Below are positions 15,493-24,374 of a stretch of DNA of 64,000 bases, piece by piece. This DNA is from an uncultured Flavobacteriales bacterium. GTDB lineage: Bacteria; Bacteroidota; Bacteroidia; Flavobacteriales_F; PHOS-HE28. The stretch lies in NCBI GenBank assembly GCA_937872175.1, contig CALMPI010000024.1:53810-117809 (forward strand), written 5' to 3'. The notes under the pieces were generated by a model, which had not been told where the DNA came from, did no database searches, and was given only the letters and a program-made list of their open reading frames with translations. Each line of letters opens with the position of its first letter. Position 1 is the first letter of the stretch. The position numbers and the translations under genes are program-made.

Positions 15493-18465
15493 TCAGGGCA
15501 ACTGCTGTGCACGCGTTGCCGTGGGCACGGTACCGCCCACGTTCACCAGGATGGGGTCGCGATCGTTCGCTCCACCGGCGTATTTCACGGTGGCGTCCAT
15601 GTTGACGTCCTCGCTCCAATAGCCGGTCACGGTGGCGGTGGGGATCGTTCCTCCGATGCGGACCAGGATCGGATCCCGGTCGTTCGAACCGCCGGCGTAC
15701 TTGAGCTGTGTATCGCGCACCACGTTGCCCGCCCAGAGCAGCCGCACACTGCCGTTCACTTTCTGGGCGTTGGTGCCGAAGGTGGGCACGCTGCCGTCCG
15801 TGAAGTTGATCGCGGTCGGCGCGGCTGTGAGGTTCACCGTGTTGAGCGTCATGCATGCCAGGTGGTTCCGGTGGCGGACGGCCACAAAGTACTCGTCCGC
15901 CGGAGCGTTCACCTGCAAGGCCGAAGTGCCGTCGAGGTCGACCACATCACCATCGCGTTGCACCAGGGCGCTGCGGGTGTGCAGCACGGTGGCGCTGTTG
16001 GTCTTGGACCGAAGTTCCACGAGGATCCAGTCGGTGATCGCGTTGCTGCCGGAGGTGGTGAGCACGGCCGGAGCGATCGTTTCCCCGCCACCCCCGCCCA
16101 CATGGGTGAACCCGAGCGCGGTGAACGGCTCGGTGAGCGGGAAGGACGCCTGCAGGCGCAGTGCATCGTTCATCAGGCCGGTGCCGGTGTTGTAAGGTCC
16201 TTCAAGAAAGGCTTTCATCGAGAGCCCGACCCCGGTGGGCGGTGTGGGAGCGGACTCCGGGACGAGCCCGTCGAAGGGTTGGGTCCCGTCGGCAAGGGCC
16301 AGTGAACGCACCACGGTAAAGCTGTTGTTCGTCGGGTTGTAGCGGAAGATGGTGCCCAGGCCGTTGGTACCGCCCTGCACACAAACCCCGTAGAGGTTGC
16401 CGTCGGTGCCCTGTATGAGGTTGCTCTCCGACGCGGAGCCCTCGGTGGTGGCCATGTCGTACAGCTGGGTGTAGGTGCCGGTGACGATGTCCCAGCTGTA
16501 CAGCGTGCCGTTGAAGTAGAGACCGTCCTCCCGGCACATGCCATAGAGCAGGCCGTTGCCCGCCTGCACCAGGCGGCCGGCCGGGTTGCCACCCTGCAGT
16601 CCGTCGAAGTCGTACAACTTGGTGAAGGAGTTCGTAGCGGTGTTGAAGGAGAACAGGCTGCCGTTGTCGAAGGCGCCTTCCTCGCTGAGGGTGCCATAGA
16701 GCAGACCGTTGGAGGCTTGGATGAGGTCCGCGTACGGTTCGATGCCGGTGCTGAGGGAAAAGTCCACCAAGGGTGTCACGCTGCTCGCACCCGGGACATA
16801 GCTGAACAAGGTGCCGAAGCCGTTCGCCCCACCGGCGGTGGTGGTGCCATAGAGCAGGCCGTTGGAGGCGAGCAGGAGCCCGGCGCGCGGAAGGGTGCCC
16901 GAGGCCCCGGCGAAGTTGACCTTCGCGCTCAGGGAGGAGGTGACCGCATCGAACTCGATCAGCGTGCCCGCGTTGCTGGAGCCGCCCAGGTTGCAGAGCC
17001 CGTAATACTTGCCGTTGGCGGCTGTGAGCGAGCCGGTGGGGAAGTTGCCCGTCGTGCTGTTGAGGTCCACGAGGCGCGTGAAGGTGTTCGTGTTCGGATC
17101 GAAGGAGAAACAGATGCCGCTCGCATTGGTGCCACCGGCCGAGGTGAGGCCGTAGAACTTGCCGTTGGCGTCGCGCACCAAACGTCCCTTCGGCTGCGAA
17201 CCGCTGCTCAGGGCGAAGGACACATCCTCGGTAAGGGTGTTCCCGGCGATCACGTACCGGAACAGCGCGCCGCTGCCACCATCACCGCCGTCGCTGCCCA
17301 CGCCGTTCAAGGTGCCTGCCGGCGATTCGAAGACGCCGCTCCAGCAACTGCTCACCCCGATCTCGGCCAGGTTCTTCACCACCGCGTACGTGCTGGTGGC
17401 CGGGTTGTAGGAGTAGAGCACACCCAGGCTGGAGGTTCCTCCCAGGTTCGTGGTCCCATAGAGCACACCGCTGGCCGCACGGCGCAGGCGGCCCAGGGGG
17501 CGATAGCCGATGGCCGGGGAGAAGTCAACCAGCCGGGCGTACAGATTGCCGGAAAGGTTGAAGCTGAAGAGCACGCCCTGGCCGTTGGCCCCGCCCTCGC
17601 TGGTGGTGCCGTAGAGCAGCCCACCGGTGCCATCCTGGATCAGTTCGGCGTACGGCACCGATCCATCCGCCGAGGATAGATTGAACAGCACGGTGTAGGC
17701 GAAGGTGGAACTATTGAAGCTGAAGATCACGCCCTCCCCGTTGGCGCCGCCCTGCGTCGTGGTGCCGTACAGCAGGTTGTTGCTCGCACGCATCAACCCG
17801 GCGAACGGACGGGCACCGTTGGCGAGGGTGAGGTCCGCCCGCTTGAAGAAGTTGTTGCCCGTGGGCTGGAACTCGAAGATGATGCCCTGATTGGTGGCGC
17901 CCCCCAGGAGCGTGGTGCCATAGAGCTGCCCGTTCGCTGCCTGCACCAGGCCACCGCGGGGTGACCGGCCGTTCAAGTTGGCCCCTGCGTTCACGAAGTC
18001 GTGGCGCTTGGCCAGGACTGCGGTGGTGATGTTGTACTCGAAGATCGTCCCGAACCCATTGGCGCCACCAGCGCTGCAGGTCCCGTAGAGCCTGCCGTTC
18101 GTGTGCTGCACCAATCCGCGCACAGGCTGTTCACCCAGGGTGTTGCTGAAGCTCGCCAGGGTGGTGAACACCCCGGTGGTGGGGTTGAACTCGAAGAGCG
18201 TGCCCACCCCGTCGGTACCACCGAACTCGGTGACACCGTAGAGCCGTCCATTGCCGGCCTGCATCAGGTCGCACTTGGGGCCACCGCCCGAGATGCGGAA
18301 GAAGTCGTGCTTCTTGGTGAACGTGCCGGTCTCGGTGATGGAGTAGATCGTGCCGATGTCGCTCGTGCCACCCGTGCTCGTCATTCCCCAATAGGTCTGG
18401 GCGGTCAGCATGGAGGTGCACGGGAACAGGCAGCAGGCCAGCAGAAGGGTGAGCGTTCGGCGCAT
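15493..18465 (-). CDS. secreted GloVer tandem-repeat protein
   Basis: A 990-residue exported protein. A signal peptide (MRRTLTLLLACCLFPCTS…AQ) precedes about 14 copies of a ~50-residue unit with the core LLYGTTxxGGANGxGxLFSF, which matches the 'choice-of-anchor tandem repeat GloVer' family (TIGR03803) and probably folds as β-propellers. The C-terminal ~220 residues are a different β-rich region ending in two copies of KYAGGxNDRDPILVxxGGTxPTAT, a tail often seen on large Flavobacteriales surface proteins. No canonical type A sorting domain was recognised, so the export route is uncertain. The start at 18465 is set by the signal peptide and TACCTTGG at 18486-18493. Confidence 0.88.
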   Translation of the reverse strand: MRRTLTLLLACCLFPCTSMLTAQTYWGMTSTGGTSDIGTIYSITETGTFTKKHDFFRISGGGPKCDLMQAGNGRLYGVTEFGGTDGVGTLFEFNPTTGVFTTLASFSNTLGEQPVRGLVQHTNGRLYGTCSAGGANGFGTIFEYNITTAVLAKRHDFVNAGANLNGRSPRGGLVQAANGQLYGTTLLGGATNQGIIFEFQPTGNNFFKRADLTLANGARPFAGLMRASNNLLYGTTTQGGANGEGVIFSFNSSTFAYTVLFNLSSADGSVPYAELIQDGTGGLLYGTTSEGGANGQGVLFSFNLSGNLYARLVDFSPAIGYRPLGRLRRAASGVLYGTTNLGGTSSLGVLYSYNPATSTYAVVKNLAEIGVSSCWSGVFESPAGTLNGVGSDGGDGGSGALFRYVIAGNTLTEDVSFALSSGSQPKGRLVRDANGKFYGLTSAGGTNASGICFSFDPNTNTFTRLVDLNSTTGNFPTGSLTAANGKYYGLCNLGGSSNAGTLIEFDAVTSSLSAKVNFAGASGTLPRAGLLLASNGLLYGTTTAGGANGFGTLFSYVPGASSVTPLVDFSLSTGIEPYADLIQASNGLLYGTLSEEGAFDNGSLFSFNTATNSFTKLYDFDGLQGGNPAGRLVQAGNGLLYGMCREDGLYFNGTLYSWDIVTGTYTQLYDMATTEGSASESNLIQGTDGNLYGVCVQGGTNGLGTIFRYNPTNNSFTVVRSLALADGTQPFDGLVPESAPTPPTGVGLSMKAFLEGPYNTGTGLMNDALRLQASFPLTEPFTALGFTHVGGGGGETIAPAVLTTSGSNAITDWILVELRSKTNSATVLHTRSALVQRDGDVVDLDGTSALQVNAPADEYFVAVRHRNHLACMTLNTVNLTAAPTAINFTDGSVPTFGTNAQKVNGSVRLLWAGNVVRDTQLKYAGGSNDRDPILVRIGGTIPTATVTGYWSEDVNMDATVKYAGGANDRDPILVNVGGTVPTATRAQQLP

Positions 18466-18485
18466 GGTCGGTCGGATAGGGAGCC

Positions 18486-18493
18486 CCAAGGTA
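18486..18493 (-). promoter_or_regulatory. promoter -7-like element TACCTTGG
   Basis: Minus-strand element 20 nt before the GloVer gene start, within an 88-nt divergent intergenic region. Confidence 0.45.
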
Positions 18494-18541
18494 GTCCATC
18501 CGGGCCATTCGTCCGCAGCGCCAACGGGTCGGGCGGGTTGA

Positions 18542-18549
18542 TACCTTTG
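18542..18549 (+). promoter_or_regulatory. promoter -7 element TACCTTTG
   Basis: Perfect TAnnTTTG match 4 nt upstream of the OlsF ATG at 18554; the transcript is predicted to start at the start codon. Confidence 0.6.
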
Positions 18550-18553
18550 ACCG

Positions 18554-20317
18554 ATGCCGCCGAACGACCGCTTGGTGGACCCGGTTGAGCTGGCCAAGGC
18601 CAGTCACATGCGGCCGGGCGACCCGCGTGTGGCCTTGTTCACCGAGGTGAGCGGGTTGAAACGGCTCCAGAGGTTCTATGAAGAGGTGAGCCACCTGCAC
18701 GACATCGCCTTCGTGAAGGCGGTGTTCCAGCGATTGGAGCTGGAGATGGAGGTCCAGGCCGAGCAGCTCGCGCAGCTGCCGCGCGAGGGGGGATTGATCC
18801 TGGTGGCCAATCATCCATACGGGGCCATCGATGGCATGGCGCTGGTGGAGGTGTTCGGCGAAGTGCGGCCCGATCTGAAGGTGATGGCCAACTTCCTGCT
18901 GCAGCAGCTGAAGCCGCTGGGCCATCGCTTCATCGGAGTGAACCCCTTCGAGCAGCTGCGCAGCGCGAGCAGTTTCCAGGGCATGCGGGCCGCCCTGGCC
19001 CACGTGAAGCAGGGCGGGGCGCTGGCCCTGTTCCCCGCCGGAGAGGTCAGCAGCTGGCGCACCGAGCTCAAGGCCGTGGCCGATCCCCGATGGAAGGTGC
19101 CCGCGCTGAAGCTTGTCCAGCATGCCGGTGTGCCGGTGGTGCCGGTCTGGTTCGACGGCGCCAACTCGGTGGTGTTCCAGATGCTGGGCATGATCCACCC
19201 CAATCTGCGTACGCTCACGCTGCCCAACGAGATGCTGCGGATGCGGGGCCGCCACGTCCGCATGCGCATCGGCAAGCCCATCCCGGTCAAGGAGATCGCC
19301 GCGTTCACCTCGGCCGAGCAATTGGGCCGGTATCTGCGGGCCAAGACCTATGCCCTGGGCTCAGGGGTGCAGGTCCGGAGAGAGCAGTTCAAGCCGCTGC
19401 TGTTCCCGCGACGCCCCAAGGAGGTCGTGGAGGCCGTGGACCCCGCCGTGCTCGAAAGGGAGCTCGGCGGCATCCAGGACCTGAAGCTGAACAGCCAGGC
19501 CGAGTTCGACCTGTACCTGGCCGGAAGTGAGCGGATCCCCGTCATGCTGCGCGAGATCGGCCGCTTGCGCGAGGTCACCTTCCGCGCCGTGGGCGAAGGC
19601 ACCAACAAACGGATCGACCTCGACGAGTTCGACCTGTACTACGACCACCTCTTCCTCTGGGACCGGGAGAAGCGTCGCCTGGTCGGCGCCTATCGCATCG
19701 GCAATGGCGCGCGCATCATGCCGCGCTACGGGCGGAGGGGCCTTTACCTGAGCACCCTGTTCCGCATGGACCGTGCGATGGACCGCGTGCTGCGGCGAAG
19801 CTTCGAGCTCGGCCGCTCCTTCATCGCACAGGAGTACCAGCGTCACCGGCTTCCGCTGTTCATGCTGTGGCGGGGACTGCTGATCCACATCACCTCGAAC
19901 CCGTCGCACCAGTACCTCATCGGGCCTGTGAGCATCAGCAGCACCTACAGCCACTTCTCGCGCGCGTTGATCATGGCGTACGTGGAAAAACACCATTACG
20001 ATCGTGCGCTGGCCGCGCTGGTGACGCCCCGCAACCGGTTCCGCGTGAAACGGGACGGCGCCGACAGCGAGGCGCTGGTCCAGGCGTCCGAGGCCGACAT
20101 GAAGAAGATGGACAGGCTGATCGCCGAGATCGATCCGCACGAAACGGCCATGCCGGTGCTGCTGAAGAAGTACCTGCTGCTGAACGCCAAGATCATCGGC
20201 TTCAACTGCGACCCGCACTTCAATGATGCGCTGGACGGCCTGATGGTGCTCGATCTGCACAAGCTGCCTCCCCGCACGGTGGAGGACCTGCGCAAGGGCA
20301 TGGCCGAAGGTGCATGA
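18554..20317 (+). CDS. olsF: bifunctional ornithine-lipid synthase, OlsF type
   Basis: A 587-residue fusion of two acyltransferases. Residues ~60-290 are a PlsC-like acyltransferase with the block NHPYGAIDG (His87, Asp93) and the FPAGE substrate-binding motif, proposed to attach the second acyl chain. Residues ~310-560 are a GNAT/hemolysin-type N-acyltransferase with VGAYRIGNGARIMPRYGRRGLYLSTLF and LGRSFIAQEYQ, proposed to acylate ornithine. This order is that of OlsF described from Serratia and Flavobacterium johnsoniae. Ornithine lipids are phosphate-free membrane lipids. The family assignment comes from architecture; substrate use was not testable here. Confidence 0.85.
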   Translation: MPPNDRLVDPVELAKASHMRPGDPRVALFTEVSGLKRLQRFYEEVSHLHDIAFVKAVFQRLELEMEVQAEQLAQLPREGGLILVANHPYGAIDGMALVEVFGEVRPDLKVMANFLLQQLKPLGHRFIGVNPFEQLRSASSFQGMRAALAHVKQGGALALFPAGEVSSWRTELKAVADPRWKVPALKLVQHAGVPVVPVWFDGANSVVFQMLGMIHPNLRTLTLPNEMLRMRGRHVRMRIGKPIPVKEIAAFTSAEQLGRYLRAKTYALGSGVQVRREQFKPLLFPRRPKEVVEAVDPAVLERELGGIQDLKLNSQAEFDLYLAGSERIPVMLREIGRLREVTFRAVGEGTNKRIDLDEFDLYYDHLFLWDREKRRLVGAYRIGNGARIMPRYGRRGLYLSTLFRMDRAMDRVLRRSFELGRSFIAQEYQRHRLPLFMLWRGLLIHITSNPSHQYLIGPVSISSTYSHFSRALIMAYVEKHHYDRALAALVTPRNRFRVKRDGADSEALVQASEADMKKMDRLIAEIDPHETAMPVLLKKYLLLNAKIIGFNCDPHFNDALDGLMVLDLHKLPPRTVEDLRKGMAEGA

Positions 20318-20320
20318 CCT

Positions 20321-21109
20321 TCAGGCGTGGACGGCCTCGGCCCGCAGCGGTGCACCCGCAGCCGGCGCCGCCGCATCCCGCTCGTGCAGGTAAAGGTGCC
20401 ACGCCCCGTCGTAGTACTCCAGCGCACTGAGGTGCTCGATCCAGTCGCCGGAGTTGAGGTACTCCACGCGGCCGCGGTCGGTGATGATGGTGCGCATGCC
20501 CGGCTGGTGGATGTGCCCGCACACCACCCGGTCGAAGCCCTCGTGGATCGCGATCTCCGCTGCGGTGGTCTCGAAATCGCTGATGAACTTCACCGCCCGC
20601 TTCACGCTGTTCTTCACTTTGCGGCTCAGGCTCATGCGCGGGCGACCGAGCCGCACCAGCGTCCAGTTCACCACGGTGTTGATGCGGATGAGCAGGTCGT
20701 AGCCCCAGCCGCCGAGCCGTGCCAGCCATTTGGCGTGGGTCATCGTGGCATCGAACAGGTCGCCATGGAAGAACCAGTGGCGACGCCCGTCCAGTGTCAG
20801 TTCCAGCCGGTCCACCAGGTGAAGGTTGCCCAGGTGGCTCGGGCTGTACCGGCGAAGGGCCTCGTCGTGGTTGCCGGTGATGTAGTGCACCGGCACCTTG
20901 CCCGCCAGTTTCAACAGCCGCTTCACCACTTGCATGTGGCTCTTGGGGAAATAGCGCTTCTTGAACTGCCAGATGTCGATGATGTCGCCGTTGAGGATCA
21001 CCATGCGCGGCTTCACCGAGCGCAGGTATGCGTTGAGCTCCCGTGCCCGGCAGCCGTAGGTGCCCAGGTGCAGGTCGCTCAGAACGAGCACATCGATGCG
21101 GCGCTTCAT
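20321..21109 (-). CDS. calcineurin-like phosphoesterase, LpxH-like UDP-2,3-diacylglucosamine diphosphatase
   Basis: A 262-residue metallophosphoesterase with all five metal-binding blocks: SDLHLG (Asp12, His14), NGDIIDIW, TGNHDE, HGDLFD and GHIHQPG. The central insertion (RIDINT-like helices, KVKNSVKRAVKFI) and total size match Bacteroidota UDP-2,3-diacylglucosamine pyrophosphatases acting in lipid A synthesis; some homologues remain annotated only as phosphoesterases. The ATG at 21107-21109 starts directly with the first β-strand (MKRRIDVLVLSDLHLG). It converges on olsF with 3 nt between stops, a suggestive but unproven lipid-gene neighbourhood. Confidence 0.85.
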   Translation of the reverse strand: MKRRIDVLVLSDLHLGTYGCRARELNAYLRSVKPRMVILNGDIIDIWQFKKRYFPKSHMQVVKRLLKLAGKVPVHYITGNHDEALRRYSPSHLGNLHLVDRLELTLDGRRHWFFHGDLFDATMTHAKWLARLGGWGYDLLIRINTVVNWTLVRLGRPRMSLSRKVKNSVKRAVKFISDFETTAAEIAIHEGFDRVVCGHIHQPGMRTIITDRGRVEYLNSGDWIEHLSALEYYDGAWHLYLHERDAAAPAAGAPLRAEAVHA

Positions 21110-21214
21110 CCGATGCGCGAAGATGCGCAGCGCACATGGCGTCCATGTTAAGGCGATGTGACCATACGGTGCGCTGTGCACAGGGGCTGTGGATGGATCG
21201 CCGATCTTCGGGGC

Positions 21215-21580
21215 ATGGCGGGGCTCACCACGCTGGTCCTGGGCGCAAGCGCAAGGCCCGATCGCTATTCGAACATCGCCGTGCGTCGCCTGCTGTCGCA
21301 TGGCCATCCGGTGGTGGCCGTGGGTGCACGGGCCGGGCACATCGGCGATGAGCCGGTCCGCACGGACATCCCCGACGGCCTGCGGTGCCATACGGTGACG
21401 CTCTACCTCAACGCGCACAACCAACAGGTCTGGTACGACCGCTTGCTGGCGCTGGCACCGCAGCGCATCATCTTCAATCCGGGCGCCGAGAACCGCCGAC
21501 TGGCGGATGAGGCCCGCCGACGGGGCATCGAGGTCGTGGAGGGGTGCACGCTGGTGATGCTGGCTGCGGGGACGTACTGA
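21215..21580 (+). CDS. CoA-binding domain protein
   Basis: A 121-residue single-domain Rossmann protein. The N-terminal LVLGASARPDRYSNIAVRRLLSHGHPVVAVG and the IFNPGAENRRLADEARRRGIEVVEGCTLVML block match the YccU-type CoA-binding family. These small proteins bind CoA but their role is not settled. The ATG at 21215 is chosen over upstream starts because the nucleotide-binding strand begins at once. Confidence 0.88.
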   Translation: MAGLTTLVLGASARPDRYSNIAVRRLLSHGHPVVAVGARAGHIGDEPVRTDIPDGLRCHTVTLYLNAHNQQVWYDRLLALAPQRIIFNPGAENRRLADEARRRGIEVVEGCTLVMLAAGTY

Positions 21581-21585
21581 GGTGC

Positions 21586-22764
21586 TCAGCCCAGCTCCTC
21601 CAGCACCACCGCGCACGCCTGCCGCACCTCCTCCTCCGTGATCACCAACGGCGGCGCGATGCGGAAGGCCGTGGGGCAGCTGAGGAACCAGAAGCCCAGG
21701 ACACCTCGATGCAGACAGCCGTGCACCACGCGCTGGACCCGATCGGCATCGCCCAGGTCCACGGCGAGCATCAGGCCCTCTCCGCGCACTTCAGCGATCC
21801 GGGGATGGACGAGCAGTTCCTTGAACAGATCGCCCATGCGCACGCTGTTCGCGAGCATCTCCTCGTCGAGCAGCGCGTCCAACGCCGCCAGCCCTGCCAC
21901 GCAGGGTAAAGGATGCCCGCCGAAGGTGGTGATGTGGCCGAGCACAGGGTCGTGCGTGAGCAGCTCCATGTGGGCACGTGAGCCGATGAAGGCCCCCATG
22001 GGCAAGCCCCCGCCCAGGGCCTTGCCCAGCACCAGCACGTCCGGCACCACGCCGAAGCGCTCAAAGGCGAAGAACGTGCCCGTTCGGCCGAAGCCGGTCT
22101 GCACCTCGTCGAACACGAGCAGCGCGCCCACATCGGTGCAACGCTGCCGCAGGGCCTGCATCCATGCCACTTCGGGTACGCGCACGCCGGCGTCGCCCTG
22201 GATGGGCTCCACCATCACGCAGGCGGCCTGTTCGGTGATCAGCGCCAGATCACCGGGATCATTGAACGTGATGTGCGCCACATCGGGCAGCAGCGGCCTG
22301 TTGCGGTACTTCTTCGCCTCGTTGTCCGTCAGGCTCAGCGACCCGTGGGTGCTGCCGTGGTAGCTCTTTCGACAGCCGATGAGCCTGGTGCGGCCGGTCA
22401 CGCGTTTGGCGAGCTTCAATGCCGCCTCGATCGCCTCGGTGCCGCTGTTCACGAAGTACACGCTGTCCAGCGCGGGAGGCAGCAGCGCAGCAAGCCGTTC
22501 GGCGAAGCGGACCTGGGGCTCCTGGATGAACTCACCGTACGGGATCACGTGCAGGTACCGGTCGCACTGCTCCTTGATGGCCTTTACGACGCGGGGATGC
22601 CGGTGCCCCACATTGGCCACGGCCAGCCCGGAGACCAGGTCGAGGTAACGCCGACCGTCCCGTGCGGTGAGGTGGCAGCCCTCCGCATGGACGATGTCTA
22701 GGGCGAGGGGCCGCGGGCTGGTCTGTGCGAGGTGGGCGTGGAACGCGTGGAGCAGGTCCTTCAT
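21586..22764 (-). CDS. class III PLP aminotransferase, acetylornithine/ornithine type
   Basis: A 392-residue aminotransferase. Motifs are NSGTEAIEAALKLAK (phosphate binding, ~107), the YHGSTHGSLSLT block, LLVFDEVQTGFGRTG (Asp219) and the PLP lysine in LGKALGGGLPMGAF (Lys248). Size and motifs fit acetylornithine/ornithine/4-aminobutyrate aminotransferases; the exact substrate cannot be decided from sequence. The ATG at 22762-22764 is preferred, as the longer frame runs into the upstream gene. It is the last gene of a minus-strand run that includes the ECF sigma cassette, separated from it by 40 nt with a weak CACCTTTG element at 22785. Confidence 0.9.
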   Translation of the reverse strand: MKDLLHAFHAHLAQTSPRPLALDIVHAEGCHLTARDGRRYLDLVSGLAVANVGHRHPRVVKAIKEQCDRYLHVIPYGEFIQEPQVRFAERLAALLPPALDSVYFVNSGTEAIEAALKLAKRVTGRTRLIGCRKSYHGSTHGSLSLTDNEAKKYRNRPLLPDVAHITFNDPGDLALITEQAACVMVEPIQGDAGVRVPEVAWMQALRQRCTDVGALLVFDEVQTGFGRTGTFFAFERFGVVPDVLVLGKALGGGLPMGAFIGSRAHMELLTHDPVLGHITTFGGHPLPCVAGLAALDALLDEEMLANSVRMGDLFKELLVHPRIAEVRGEGLMLAVDLGDADRVQRVVHGCLHRGVLGFWFLSCPTAFRIAPPLVITEEEVRQACAVVLEELG

Positions 22765-22804
22765 GGTCGCCGGGGAAGCCGGCGCAAAGGTGCGTGCTGG
22801 GCGG

Positions 22805-23299
22805 TCAACGGCGCTGGGGAGGAGGACCTGGGCGATCGCCCTGGCGTTCGCGCATGCGGCGGAGCAGCTCGCGGTTGAAGTCGCGTTCGGCGCGGTGCAG
22901 CTCCAGGGTCTTTCGGGCCCCGATGAGCTTGATGAATTCTCCGCTGTAGCGCTTGCGGAGGTCGAGCTCCTGTTGTTGCGACGCCAGTTCCCGGTCGATG
23001 TGGCCGGCCGCTTCAGCATCGGTGAGGTCCGCGTCCGTCCTCAAGGCGCGATGGCCTTCGCGACGCTCGCGGCGCAGGGCCTCCAGCTCCTTGTCGTACT
23101 GGTTGTACACCGGCCAGAAGCGCTGTGATTCCTCCGGGCTCAGGCCCATCTTCTGGGTGAGGTAGGCGCTGCGCTGGGCCTTCACTTCCTGGAGGCGCTC
23201 CGGGGCGATGGGCAGGTCGTCCTCCTGGGCGCAGGCCAGAAAGACGGTTCCGAGCGTGAGGCCGAGAACGAGGGTGCGGAGCAGGTGGCGGGTCATCAT
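22805..23299 (-). CDS. Spy/CpxP-like periplasmic helical protein
   Basis: A 164-residue exported protein: signal peptide MMTRHLLRTLVLGLTLGTVFLA, then charged α-helices rich in Arg/Glu (AYLTQKMGLSPEESQRFWPVYNQYDKELEALRRERREG). The L-x-x-E-x-x-x-F-x-P-V-Y pattern is typical of Bacteroidota proteins encoded beside ECF sigma factors, often called sigma-factor sensors, and related in style to Spy/CpxP chaperones. It overlaps the preceding anti-sigma gene by 4 nt. A role in sensing envelope stress is inferred from context. Confidence 0.78.
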   Translation of the reverse strand: MMTRHLLRTLVLGLTLGTVFLACAQEDDLPIAPERLQEVKAQRSAYLTQKMGLSPEESQRFWPVYNQYDKELEALRRERREGHRALRTDADLTDAEAAGHIDRELASQQQELDLRKRYSGEFIKLIGARKTLELHRAERDFNRELLRRMRERQGDRPGPPPQRR

Positions 23300-23748
23300 A
23301 GGCTTTCGATGAGGTCAGTGACCTCGGTTCCGGTGAGTTCGTAGTAATCGGCGAGCTCTTCGGCGGTGAGGGCCGGAGCATCGGGTGCGGGGGCGAGGGC
23401 GGCAAGGTCCTCCTCAGAAAGGCCCTCCAGCAGGTCCTCTTCCCAAACGACCACCGCCACACCGGGGGACATGTGATCGATGGCCGGCCCGTTCGCAGGC
23501 GTTCCTGGCGCCGGACGCCACATCCACCAGCCCGTGAGGAGGAGTGCTGCGACCGGCAGGGCCACCGCGGTCGGTACGAACCAGCGCCGCCATGCGGGTG
23601 TCGGAGCGGTGCGTGGCAGCCTCGCCTGCACCTCCTGCGCGAACCGGTCGTGGAACCCTTCGGGCACCGCGAAGGGGTCCGTACGCGGGATGCGGGACAG
23701 CATCGGGGCGATCCGCTCCAGGTCGTCGTTCTCGGTTCCGTGGTCCAT
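23296..23748 (-). CDS. putative anti-sigma factor, single TM
   Basis: A 150-residue protein with a cytoplasmic N-terminus (~1-55, including VPEGFHDRFAQEVQARL), one membrane helix (FVPTAVALPVAALLLTGWWMW, ~62-82) and an acidic periplasmic tail. No zinc-binding HxxxCxxC motif is present, so it is not a ZAS-type anti-sigma. Its place between an ECF sigma gene (28 nt upstream) and a Spy-like gene (4-nt overlap) makes an anti-sigma role likely. Confidence 0.7.
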   Translation of the reverse strand: MDHGTENDDLERIAPMLSRIPRTDPFAVPEGFHDRFAQEVQARLPRTAPTPAWRRWFVPTAVALPVAALLLTGWWMWRPAPGTPANGPAIDHMSPGVAVVVWEEDLLEGLSEEDLAALAPAPDAPALTAEELADYYELTGTEVTDLIESL

Positions 23749-23776
23749 GGTCGTCAGGTGTTGGACGTTCCGGAGG

Positions 23777-24334
23777 TCATTTGGTTCGATCGCGGGTGAG
23801 ATGGTCCTCGATCTTGCGCACCGCGATGTGGTAGCTGCTCTTGAGCGCGCCCACGCTGGTGCCGGTGATGGCGCTGATCTCCTCGTACTTCAGCTCCTGG
23901 AAGTACTTCATCGTGAAGACCGCGCGCTGCTTGTCGGGCAGGGTCATCACCGCGCGCTGGAGGGCGGCCTGGATGGCGTCGCCGGTGAAGTGCTCGCTCT
24001 TGTCCAGGGTGGTGGTGAGCCGTTCGATGACGATGTCCTCGCTGACGAAGAGGCCGCGGCGCAGGCGTTTCAGGTGGGAGATGCACTCGTTGTGCGCGAT
24101 CCGGTAGAGCCAGCTGTAGAGCTGGGCGTCCTCGCGGAAGCGGTCCAGACCGTTCCAGGCCTTGAGGAACACGTTCTGCAGCACGTCCTTCGACTCGTCG
24201 GGGTCGGTGATCATGCGGCGTACGAAGGCGTACAACCGTCCCTGGTACTGACGCACGAGCAGGTTGAAGGCGTAGTGCCGGGATCCTTCCTGCCGGAAGA
24301 GGTCGAGCAGTTCGCGGTCGCTGAGCGGCGTCAT
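23777..24334 (-). CDS. ECF-family RNA polymerase sigma factor
   Basis: A 185-residue σ70 factor with only regions 2 and 4. Region 2 includes FNLLVRQYQGRLYAFVRRMI, DVLQNVFLKAWNGLDRF and the LYSWLYRIAHNECISHLKR DNA-melting segment. Region 4 (~120-178) includes LPDKQRAVFTMKYFQELKYEEISAITGTSVGALKSSYHIAVRKI, a helix-turn-helix that contacts the -35 region. It heads a cassette with an anti-sigma-like and a Spy-like gene. It begins 40 nt after the transketolase C-subunit gene. No autoregulated promoter could be identified. Confidence 0.93.
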   Translation of the reverse strand: MTPLSDRELLDLFRQEGSRHYAFNLLVRQYQGRLYAFVRRMITDPDESKDVLQNVFLKAWNGLDRFREDAQLYSWLYRIAHNECISHLKRLRRGLFVSEDIVIERLTTTLDKSEHFTGDAIQAALQRAVMTLPDKQRAVFTMKYFQELKYEEISAITGTSVGALKSSYHIAVRKIEDHLTRDRTK

Positions 24335-24374
24335 GCAGGCATCGGTGGAAGGACCGCAAGGCCTGCGGCAGCGG

